Below are positions 31,127 through 40,179 of a DNA stretch of 64,000 nt, in pieces. The DNA lies in contig NC_063015.1 of the NCBI RefSeq assembly GCF_020509005.1, positions 4,030,001 to 4,094,000 of the forward strand, in the 5' to 3' direction. Both the position numbers and the translations under genes were made by a program. A model generated the notes under the pieces. The model was not told where the DNA came from, did no database searches, and saw nothing but the letters and a program-made list of their open reading frames with translations. Origin of the DNA: Fulvia fulva (taxonomy: Eukaryota > Ascomycota > Dothideomycetes > Mycosphaerellales > Mycosphaerellaceae). Each line of letters begins with the position of its first letter. Positions within the stretch are counted from its first letter, which is position 1.

Positions 31127-33154
31127 TCACGGGTAAGGCCGGTCCATGTTGCTGGTATAACTGCCAGCGTTGGACATTTGACTGACCTGCCCCTTGAGCG
31201 AGATCAGTTCGTCTTGCATGCGGCTGATTCGAAGCTCGTACTCGTCTTGCATTCTACTAAAGCGTGATTCGAGCTGGCGAACGTAACCCCAAATGTCTTC
31301 GGGGTTCTGCATCATGTCCCGCATGCTACTCCCAGAAGATCGGCCATGGCTGGAATGGCTTCCAGGATTGGAGTTGATGGCGGCAGTAGGCGCTTGCTGA
31401 TGTCCGTGCATATTAGGCGCCCCGGGCATGGACGACGGCTGACGCTGTGGATTGCCCGCGCCAAGTGGAGGCAAGATGTTAGAGGGTGGTGCATGACCTG
31501 GTGGGAACTGGGCATTCTGCATGGGTGGCGTTCTGCCACCGCCACTACCTGGTTGACGGCCAAAGTGGGCTTGTTGAAACTGCGTGGTCAAGCTTGTAGA
31601 ACGATTGCGCATCCCGCCTTGCTCGCCAACGCTAAGCCGCTGTTGATCAGGTGGCTGACCAGGTGATAGGGGCTTCGGCGACTGTGTCATAACGCCTGGC
31701 TCTGCGAACACTTGTCCAGATCCATAATATGAACCAATGGACGAGCCACCAGCAGGACTTGGCTGACCTGACATCTCTCGCGGCGATGTGGTACTGTTGG
31801 AGCCTGGGTGGACAACCTGCGGAGGTCCCATGCTACCTCTCATGGCTTGCGTATGCGCTGGCGGGTATGTCGTTGAATGTTGGCGATAGATCTGCCTGTT
31901 GGGGTCTTGGGGCGTTTCAAGATGCTGGCGTTTACGATTTGGTTCGCTTACGCGTCGACCTTGTTCGTCGTTCCCTTCATCATCGTCATACTCGATGCCT
32001 TCCATGCCGCCGTCGTCGCCAAATTCGTCGTCGCCGCCGAAGCTAGACCGTCGGCCAGCACATCCACCAGGTCCTTTATTATGTCTGGCGAGCGCGTCTC
32101 CACGTGCAAAACGCCGTCCACACTTGTCGCACGTGTGTGGCCGTTCGCCTGTGTGAAGCTTTGTGTGGCGTTTGAGGTCGTGCAGTCGGCGAAACCGCGC
32201 TTGGCAGGTCTGACAAACGTACGGCTTTTCTTGACTGTGGGTCAGCAGGTGGCTTTTGAGGTTGTGGTGGCGAGTAAAATCCGTGGAGCAGTACGGGCAC
32301 TTGTGTCGCTTGTTTGAGGCGGGTGATTTTGGACTACCTTGGCCGTATCCCGGAAGGCTCATGCCGCGCGATGGTCCTCCCTGCTGGTTGTCGTCCTGTT
32401 GAGGCGGCGGCCCTGGATAGGAAAATGATATTGCCTTGTCGCCCTGTTGATCAGGTACCGCGAGATTGCGGTTGCTGTCCTGGTAGTTGTTGGCATCGTT
32501 CATTTCGTCGGGCTCAGCCACAAATTGTTGACCTGAGGCGGCATTTTGATTGTTCGCTGTGGCTGCCATCGCGGCGTTGCTGTTGCCCGCATTCGCGCCT
32601 GCCGAGCTCTCCAACGTGCCGAAGCTGCCCAAACTGACGGGACTGATTTGGTCGTCACTGCCAGTTTGCGCGTTGTTGTCGGGTAGTTGAATGTGTTCGG
32701 CCACTGTCCGCAAGGGCTCGCTAAGCTTCGGAGCAGGCGCATCTGCTGCTCGACTCATGCCTCCAGCACCTATCAGTGAATGCAACGCTTGTGCTGCAGG
32801 ATTTGGGCTTGTCTGTCGCGAATTCTGCTCTGCCTGCTGTTGTGCATGTGCGTGTGCCTGCTGTTTCCTGCGCTTCATCTCAGCCATCGCGGCAGCTCCG
32901 GTCAAAGGCAAGGACGCAAGCCTGCCCGGCGACAGTCGCGTCTTGTCTAACGACTTTGGCGACAGGCTGAGTCTCGTCGGATCTGCCTGTTGCTGCGATT
33001 GTGCGCGTAGCAGGTTGGGGATCTCAGGTCCGGCACTCGTCGAGGTCGGCCCGGCGGTTGACGATAGAGACGTCGGTGTGCGCGGCGCGCCCTCGAGGGA
33101 GACGAAGGGCTCAGCAGGGTAGGAGGGCGTGGTCGCTCGCGTGGTCGCTGCCAT
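31127..33154 (-). CDS. C2H2 zinc-finger transcription factor
   Basis: Single exon, 675 residues (MAATTRATTPSYPAEP). Three contiguous fingers lie at about 286-365: HKCPYCSTDFTRHHNLKSH, YVCQTCQARFRRLHDLKRH and HTCDKCGRRFARGDALARH. The last appears to use a final Cys (Cys365 in GPGGC) instead of a second His. The usual TGE(R/K)P-type linkers join them. The rest is disordered and Gln/Ser/Pro-rich, with an acidic stretch after the fingers (GDDEFGDDGG) and a short coiled coil near the C-terminus (SRMQDEYELRISRMQDEL). Probably a nuclear DNA-binding regulator. I do not assign an orthologue, since it is neither Crz1 nor Msn2 by finger sequence. Confidence 0.9.
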   Translation of the reverse strand: MAATTRATTPSYPAEPFVSLEGAPRTPTSLSSTAGPTSTSAGPEIPNLLRAQSQQQADPTRLSLSPKSLDKTRLSPGRLASLPLTGAAAMAEMKRRKQQAHAHAQQQAEQNSRQTSPNPAAQALHSLIGAGGMSRAADAPAPKLSEPLRTVAEHIQLPDNNAQTGSDDQISPVSLGSFGTLESSAGANAGNSNAAMAATANNQNAASGQQFVAEPDEMNDANNYQDSNRNLAVPDQQGDKAISFSYPGPPPQQDDNQQGGPSRGMSLPGYGQGSPKSPASNKRHKCPYCSTDFTRHHNLKSHLLTHSQEKPYVCQTCQARFRRLHDLKRHTKLHTGERPHTCDKCGRRFARGDALARHNKGPGGCAGRRSSFGGDDEFGDDGGMEGIEYDDDEGNDEQGRRVSEPNRKRQHLETPQDPNRQIYRQHSTTYPPAHTQAMRGSMGPPQVVHPGSNSTTSPREMSGQPSPAGGSSIGSYYGSGQVFAEPGVMTQSPKPLSPGQPPDQQRLSVGEQGGMRNRSTSLTTQFQQAHFGRQPGSGGGRTPPMQNAQFPPGHAPPSNILPPLGAGNPQRQPSSMPGAPNMHGHQQAPTAAINSNPGSHSSHGRSSGSSMRDMMQNPEDIWGYVRQLESRFSRMQDEYELRISRMQDELISLKGQVSQMSNAGSYTSNMDRPYP

Positions 33155-35699
33155 GAGGCTCAGTCGGTATTATTAACGTTCGAAACAGATTACGGTTCGA
33201 GAAGTCTGAGCGCACTGGTCAGTACGCTGTCGCCATGTTCCAACGTGCTCAACGGTCTTCCATCAACTCAACCCCGACGCGCATGTGATCGCGAAGCAAG
33301 ACCCGCAGTCGTGGCGCAGGGCAGGGCGAGTGAATGTTGACCGCGCGGGTGGGTCGCAGCACGAAGTACTATAGCAGATGTGACGCACCAAAGTCTAGAT
33401 GCCCAGCAAATGCCCCAATTGCGCCCCAAGCGTGATACTCCAATGCAATTCCAGTGCCCGCGAGCGCATTTCACAAATCGCCAGGTCCAATGACTACGAT
33501 CCCGTTGTGTCGCGCTGTGGCGGTGGTTCTAGAAGTGTGGGCTCGCAACACCGAATTATCTCCCCCCACTTGAGGATTGCGGGTGGTGAGAGGCGAAAGG
33601 AGGGAAACAGGTCAAGAATGTGGCCTCTGTCGGAGTAGGAGTAGGTGTAGTCACCGCGCAGCGCGGCGGCTGCTGGTGTGCAGATATTCGAACGCCCGTC
33701 AGCCAGCAGGCCTGCCGACCGACGCTGTCTCTGCGCTGCACAGCCCGCGAAAGCGCAGCTGCTGCTTGTCGTGGTAAGCCTTGGGGTGGCGCCTCGCAAA
33801 TCCCGAGTCGCCCGGTGTGTTGGCCGGTGGGCGGTGGCGCGGATCCAGGACGTGCAGGACTGTCGCGCGCACAGTGAGGGTGATGCAGAACTAGCACAGA
33901 CAGTAGCCACAGTTTCGTCGAGACAATCGTTCGTACACTATGCGGGCTTCCAGGCACGCCAGGATGAGGCTCAAGGTGTACCCGTGGCTGCCAACGAAAA
34001 GTGGTCGATGGTCAGCGCCACAGCCAAGGCCCTCGCGTCATGATGGGCAAGCGCACCCAGCCGTTGCTCGAGGCTGGCACAGTGGCGACAGGCACCACCA
34101 AACGCCAAACCCATGTCGGCATCGGGCAGGGCACGATCATCGCCCATTCACTGCAATCTGCAAGGGTACATGCGCGACTGCTGTTATCATCCGGCAGTTC
34201 TTTCACTTCTCAGCTGTGCATGTCTACCAATAATACTATACGCTCTCAATCGATCGTGCATTTGAATCTCAGCTTCGGTGCATCTGCTTTGCCTTTCGCA
34301 CCAGAGCGCACTTCGATGTGTAATACCGCCAATGCGGTAATCCTGCAGCTCAATTGGCTGACGTCCGCATCTGTTCAACACTGTGGCGTCTGATCACGAC
34401 CACGGCAAAGCGTACCGTGTCGTGCGTGTACGTCAGCTACAACCTGTGGCTCTAGCTATGGTGGGCACATGTCTGCGTGGCTGAGACCTCCAAGAACCGT
34501 CGTCCTGGCACTTGTTACGGAACTACCGTACACGAGGCTCAACCGTCGTTCAGATGTCCCGATGTTTCGCCAACAAGGACATCAAGATACAGACGACCAA
34601 TGGCATGCGTCGCAGTACCATAGCACAGATCTCCAACGCGAAAGGCGATCTGTTCGGCAATGAAAAGCTGCTGCTTTCTTGCTAGCTCGTGTGGGATCAG
34701 CGCCATGCTGCCGCGCATAAAACAGGCTTCAAAGCTCGAATACATGTACCCGAGATCAAGATGGCCACCTACAGGCATGTCATGTCTACCTCAACATCAC
34801 GTCTCCAACAGCTCGAAGACTGAGGTATGTACAACTTGATCGTCCAACTTATTCAAGGCATGATCCCAGCAGCCTCTGCAACAACATTTTCTGGAAACAT
34901 GTGCTCCTGCAGCCCATTCTTCGTTCCCAGCAAGGACATACCTGTCGAACCTTGGACAGGATGAATAGTCGGACCGCATCATCTCACAAGCTTTATTGCA
35001 CACATTCCGCCAAGAAACTTAACCATATTGTTTGGCTGTTCATCTGCAGAACGCCCAGCACAACAAAAGTTCATGCTTCGTGGCGCACGCATCGACGACT
35101 CTCCGGAGGGCTGAGCTAACCTGACAGAATCTAGACACGAAACTTACCACCGGCTTGTGCATTTGCAGCGACCGAATCAGGCAACTTGAGAGGCTTCTCG
35201 AACCAAGAGTGTACGTCACGCTGCGCGAAGTTATCATCACCACCGCCACAACCAGCGGTAGTCACGTTGTCGTTGGGCGACTCGTAAAATAATCGTGCCG
35301 CGGCCGCTACGCAGGAACCCTCCACGCATGATGACGAGTATCCTGGCGCCTCGTTGTTGTCGCGTGCGTGTGAGCACCCCGTGACAAGATGAAACACAAC
35401 CGTTTGCTATTGGGCCGTTGAGCGATTTGTAACAGATGTTCGAGCGTTCGAGTGTTGGAGCCTGAGGCAGCCTCGGCAGCTTGACATCGACTCCTGACGG
35501 CTGTATCGGCTTGCACTGCGGATCGAACTGGACGCGTGGCAGTGTTCACGTCCACTGGCAACAGTGACAGGCTCAACTTGTGCTCAAAATAACACAACGG
35601 ATGGACTCCAGACTACAGTACTGCGCTTCGTAAAGTTGACAATCCAATGGTCGAGGATTGATACCACAAGCAGAAGGCATCCGTATGACTGACCACTCC
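33155..35699. other. Gene-poor stretch upstream of the zinc-finger gene
   Basis: About 2.5 kb. Open frames on both strands overlap and lack domain content. A long promoter and leader for the transcription factor would fit. I see no RNA gene or transposon. Confidence 0.4.
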
Positions 35700-36566
35700 T
35701 CACCAGTTCTGCACCGCACTATCACCATACTCTCTCACCACTCTCCCAGCATTCTCATCATGCTTGCCCTCCACCACCGCAACCAAAGCCGCACCACCCT
35801 TACTCGGATCTCCCGCGCCAGCTTTCTTCAACATCTCGGGATTGCCACCAAGTCCTGTCGTCAGGAAGCCTGCAAAATAATTAGCAAGACGAACGATATC
35901 TACAGATCATGACAGAACGCAAGACATACCAGGCGCCACCCCAAAAACTTTCACCCCATCCTTCACCAGCCTCGTCCAGTTCACAATCAACATGTTCAGC
36001 CCCGTCTTACTGCACTGATACGCAATGGGGCTGAACGGCTTTGGCAAACCGGCTGGTGCTTCTTTGTAGAAGGGACTCTTGGGGTTTGATGCGTCTTCTA
36101 AAGACGATAGGCCGGAGGTATTGAACAACAGCCTCGGCGCCCAAGACTTGAGCAGAAGGGGTAAGAAAGCCTCAGTAACAATGTGCGCGCCCGTGACGTT
36201 CGTGTCCCAGGATCTGTTCCACACTTCGCGAACACTTAGTTCTTTGGAGAGGAGGTTGGAGTCGAAGGAGGCGCCGGCGTTGTTGATCAGGACGTCGATG
36301 TCAGTGTGTTTCGATTGTACGGTGTGGAACGCGGCGGTGATGGAGGAGTCGTCTGTAACATCGATCTGCAGCGGCGAGACCGTGCTTCCAGCGCTCGACT
36401 TCACTTCATCTTGTGCGTACTTGGCCGCGGCTCCCGCTTTGGAGATATCGCGGCCACCGAGGAGGATCGTGTACTTTCTGTCTGAGCGGAGGAGTGCTTT
36501 GACAGTTTCATAGCCTATGCCGGTGTTGGCACCGGTGACGAGGATGATTGTGCTATCCGTTGACAT
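35700..36566 (-). CDS. Short-chain dehydrogenase/reductase
   Basis: Exon 1 35930-36566, intron 35870-35929 (GTATGT...TTTGCAG), exon 2 35700-35869, 268 residues. Classical SDR features in order: the cofactor motif TGANTGIG near the N-terminus, LINNAGAS, a serine in NTSGLSS, the catalytic YQCSK, and VAPGFLTTGLGG created by splicing. NAD(P)-dependent oxidoreductase of unknown substrate; probably cytosolic. It follows the O-methyltransferase gene on the same strand, separated by 211 bp, so a shared pathway (secondary metabolism) is possible but unproven. Confidence 0.88.
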
Positions 36567-36777
36567 GGTGAGTGAAAGTCTTCTTGATGGTGCTGATATG
36601 TGGTGGACGATGTGATATAGCTTGACTCATGAAAGGTGGAGCAGAGCTGTAGGAGCTGGAGTTAAGTGAAAGGATCCACTAAAAGCCGAGATATGCTGGA
36701 GAGCGCCTCTACATCTCACTGGGAGCAAAACAACGACTATACTCGTCGCGGACGCCGAGGGAGCAAAGCCAATCCCA

Positions 36778-38069
36778 TCACACTTCATTCATATTCGAAT
36801 CCTTCGCCTCCTCCGCGACCTCACACTCAAGAATCACCTCACTAACCCCATCCCTCGGATCCCAAATTCCACACACCCTCAAGTCCGCAGCCTCAATAGC
36901 ACTCCTATGCCTCGCCTCATCCCTGTCCTCGCCACCACCATGTCCCATCAACAAAAGATCCTGCACCGCAACGGTTTGGCTAGGTTCCTCGGGCAGAATC
37001 AAATCATGAATTATCAGCTTGCTATATCCAGGCGTCATCGCTACTCTGACGTTCTGCAAGATCTTGACCCAGCTGCCTTGCGGCCAGTCGTGGCCGATGT
37101 AGCGGAGATAGTAGAAGCGCGCACCGTCGAGGTGGGAAGGGAGGGGTGTGAAGAAGTCGTGGGGATGGTATTCGAGGTTGTCGACGCGAGCGTGAGGTGG
37201 TGGGAGTACGTCTGGGAGATCGAGGATGATGGTCCGGCCTGGCGCTGAAGGGAATCGTTGCAGGAAGGCAAGAGCTTGCGAGCCTGTGCAGCCTCCTACA
37301 TCGACCATGGATGTCGCATCGAAGTCTTCGCGTGCGCCGTGGATCAAATGGTCCTCAACGGGATAGAAGTCCAGCCAGTCTTTGTGGTTCTGTGTATACT
37401 CTGCCACCAGCGTGCCCCAGTCCTGCTGATATGGCGACTCAGCCAAGACATCCCATGTCGTTCTGCCAGGCTGGCCGTTAGCTCTGCTGTAGACATTATC
37501 ATCGGGGCTGTTGAAGGATTTGTGGCCGTTGGCTTTGAGCTGGGAGGGCATCAGCATGAAGCCCGGGGTGAAGAAGTCGAACCAGCAGCGCATTGATGCT
37601 GCACCGGTTTGGCCGGCGAAGGTGTGGCAGATCGAAGTGGGTGAGTAGGTGGGCGTGCCGTCTGTGGAAATAGACCGCTCCAGCACGCCGAAAGAGTTCA
37701 GGGTTCGTAGAAGACGCTGAGTGAAGTGTAGTTCGGCGTGGCACCTCTGAGAGATCTGAGTCGCGGACAGTGGCCCTGCAGCTTCAGTAACAACCCGTAG
37801 CAGAGTCATGTTGATGGCGATGCGGATGGCGATGGCTTCCCACAACTACTCGCAGGTGAGCCAGGTGAGCGCGAGGCAAGAAGTCGTGTACACTCACGTT
37901 GAGAGCCGTGACCCTCTGTATAGTGTGCATTGGTGTCTCGATCTTCTGTCTGAGGTCGTGCGTGTATCTCCCGTAGAATGGCGTCCCGCGCTGCGCCGTC
38001 ATTCTTGGCTGCGGATGCCAGCTCAGCGCCCACATCACGCAGGTGTTGCAATCGCGTAGAGAGATCCAT
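36778..38069 (-). CDS. Fungal O-methyltransferase (Methyltransf_2 type), exon 1 frameshifted
   Basis: Exon 1 37898-38069 (MDLSTRLQHLRDVGAEL), intron 37846-37897 (GTGAGT...GAGTAG), exon 2 36778-37845. Exon 2 carries the winged-helix dimerisation region (LWEAIAIRIAINMTLL), the SAM-binding MVDVGGCTGSQAL and the catalytic-His region YLRYIGHDWPQGSW. It would transfer a methyl group from SAM to a hydroxyl of a small aromatic compound. Exon 1 is 172 nt. Its first part reads ARDAILREI in one frame, while the part joining exon 2 (DLRQKIETPMHTIQRVTALN) lies in another, with the change near 37953-37965. No intron fits there, so a 1-nt indel (mutation or sequence error) is likely. Otherwise the family length is normal. 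Confidence 0.78.
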
Positions 38070-38669
38070 CGAAGTTGGGGAGGCTTGAGCAGAAAACTCC
38101 TGAGTTAGACAGCATAGCAATACTCGAGTTGCTACGCCCGGGCTATATATGAGTGTGCAGGCCCGGCATCATGCACACGAGGTTAGCATCTCCCTGATTG
38201 CTCACATGCACACCTATCGGATGCAGGTCTAGAAGCGAACGTGTATTGTAACCTGGCACTCTTGCCGAGTGTGGCCACCAATTTTGCCCAGCCGGAAGAA
38301 CAGGTCGCGAAGAGGAGAGGCCGTGGGCAGTGCCCGCATCTGTGGAGTGGGCGTGCAGCTCGCATGCTAGGGTCGGGACAGCGCAAAGTCGAGCCTTTCG
38401 TCGCGTTCACGATCTTGTCTGTTTCAGTAGTCAATTGAGAGTCTCCAAACAATACCCTGCAGCGATAGCAATGTGTCCAGGCTTACCTAGTTCCGCTACG
38501 GCGATGAAGTTCAATGGTTTGCAAGCAAGGCTACCATTTGCCTCATCCAGAGACCTACTGATTATGTCTGCAGATTCTTTAGCTATGTTCCTTCATCGTA
38601 CACTTGAGCTACGGCCTTCTTCTCGAGCAACCGTGGTCTTAATTATCGGCGAACGGTACACACCAGCCC
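38070..38669. other. Intergenic
   Basis: About 600 bp between the O-methyltransferase start and the F-box 3' end; no gene recognised. Confidence 0.4.
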
Positions 38670-39650
38670 CTAAACCTCGCCTGCCGCTTTCCGTTTCATA
38701 TACTCGAGGTCGAAGTCCGCCCGGTAAAAAACTGGTCCCCGTGACATATGTTCTTCTTGGAAGGTGGAAGGGCACAAGCGATGCGTGCCGTGGAAGTAAG
38801 AGCCATGCCAGTTCACCATTGCTCCAGATTCCTTCTCCACTTGTGTTACTTTGTCCACAAGATCCCGCACCGTGATCCCTGCATCGCGAGTAAGAGTGCC
38901 TTTTTGCTCTCCAAGGTTTGAATATTGATCATTGGGTCGAATTTTGAACTTGTACGAGATGTTGCGGGGTGGTATCACCTGCAGGACGTAAGCCACTTTC
39001 CGAATCGGAGGCTGGGAGAGAAACATTCGTCGATATTTTTCAGGCACGGCCTCTGTCATGGGTTTGACTGTTGTGAAGCTTGTGCCGCTTCCATACTTTA
39101 TCTTCGCCCAGATGTTACCATCAGGAGTTGTTTGTTTGACGACAAACGAGTTCAGGCGGCCAAGAACGCGAGTTGCCGTTCGGTACAGAAGTGTTGGATA
39201 TCGCGGATGAGGCTGCGGTGACGGCATTCTTAAGTACCCGTCCGGAGAGGGCTCTCGCCCGTCTTGCAATATGACTGGCTCGAAGTGCATATTAACCACC
39301 TTGTGGCCTGATGAAAACTCTTCGCACTTGTACAGCGTCTGTCCGCATAAGAGTCACAAGCGTTGCCGAACATCCCAGACAAATCCAGGATCGCAGCGAA
39401 TTGGTTTGTGCTCCGAGCGCGGCAACCAAAGGCACTTGTGACTCTTATGCGGACAGACGCTGTATCCATCCGTCAAGTCTTCAGCGAGAAGGTATACGCG
39501 CTTCTGTATATTGCGACTGTCGAGGATAAGCGAGGCCCATTGCTGGCACACACGGGACGCGGCCAGCAGGTCTTCCGCGTCCAGATGCAGCAGAATGTGC
39601 TCCAGGAGCTCGGTGGCAACCTCAGAGATCGGACTGTGTGCTTGCGCCAT
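38670..39650 (-). pseudogene. F-box protein gene with in-frame stop or small intron
   Basis: The ATG at 39650 opens MAQAHSPISEVATELLEHIL, followed by a typical fungal F-box (LDAEDLLAASRVCQQW), the Skp1-binding part of an SCF ubiquitin ligase adaptor. The same frame runs to the stop at 38670 (about 326 codons), with one TGA at 39356-39354. Downstream LLCGQTLYKCEEFSSGHKVV and MFLSQPPIRKVAYVLQ resemble the C-terminal half of fungal F-box proteins. A 45-nt in-frame intron (donor GTTCGG, acceptor TACAAG) would remove the stop, but its donor is poor. The stop sits inside one arm of a 30-bp inverted repeat. Either the gene is broken or it splices unusually. Confidence 0.65.
39331..39464. repeat. 30-bp perfect inverted repeat with 74-nt spacer inside the F-box gene
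   Basis: Arms 39331-39360 and 39435-39464 are exact reverse complements; one arm contains GTCCGCATAAGAGTCACAAG. The spacer edges (GTTGCC near 39362, GGCAAC near 39421) add weaker pairing. Both arms lie in coding sequence of the F-box frame. Confidence 0.95.
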
Positions 39651-40179
39651 TTTTGATTGGATGCTAAACAATGTGAGCTCGTATGTGTCATCACGGCAAC
39701 GGACGATGATGAAGGAAGACAAGTTTGCTTGTGAGAGTGCTCGTGATTGAGGTCACGACCTACCTGAGTTGCAACCTCGCGTCTCCTTAGGTGGCGACGA
39801 ACATGTCGCTACGCGTGTGACCAACGCTTTGAATGCAGATGCTGGTCGATACCGTGGTGAGTCACGAAGATAAACTTGCAGTGTTCGTGATGTCGCTGAG
39901 GTGAATGTTGTAGGAGACAACTTGGAAGTCGGTGTCTGGAACGGGGAAAGAAAAGGAGCAGAGGGCTGACAAATGGCTTGGCAGAGCATGAACCGTGGGG
40001 CAGGCACGATCGTCAACAATCTCCCACAATCTTCACATGTATCTGCTTTAAGGACAAATTCGACCGTGATCTGCTGAACTTGCTGCAGCAAAGCGCGCTA
40101 CTTGGACACATCTTGATCTGTAACCATCACAGTCCATACCACAATCTCTTGGCAAAGATCGACCAGGATATACCCAGCA
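39651..40179. other. Divergent intergenic region, F-box / Hel2
   Basis: About 530 bp holding the promoters of both genes. No further gene supported. Confidence 0.4.
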
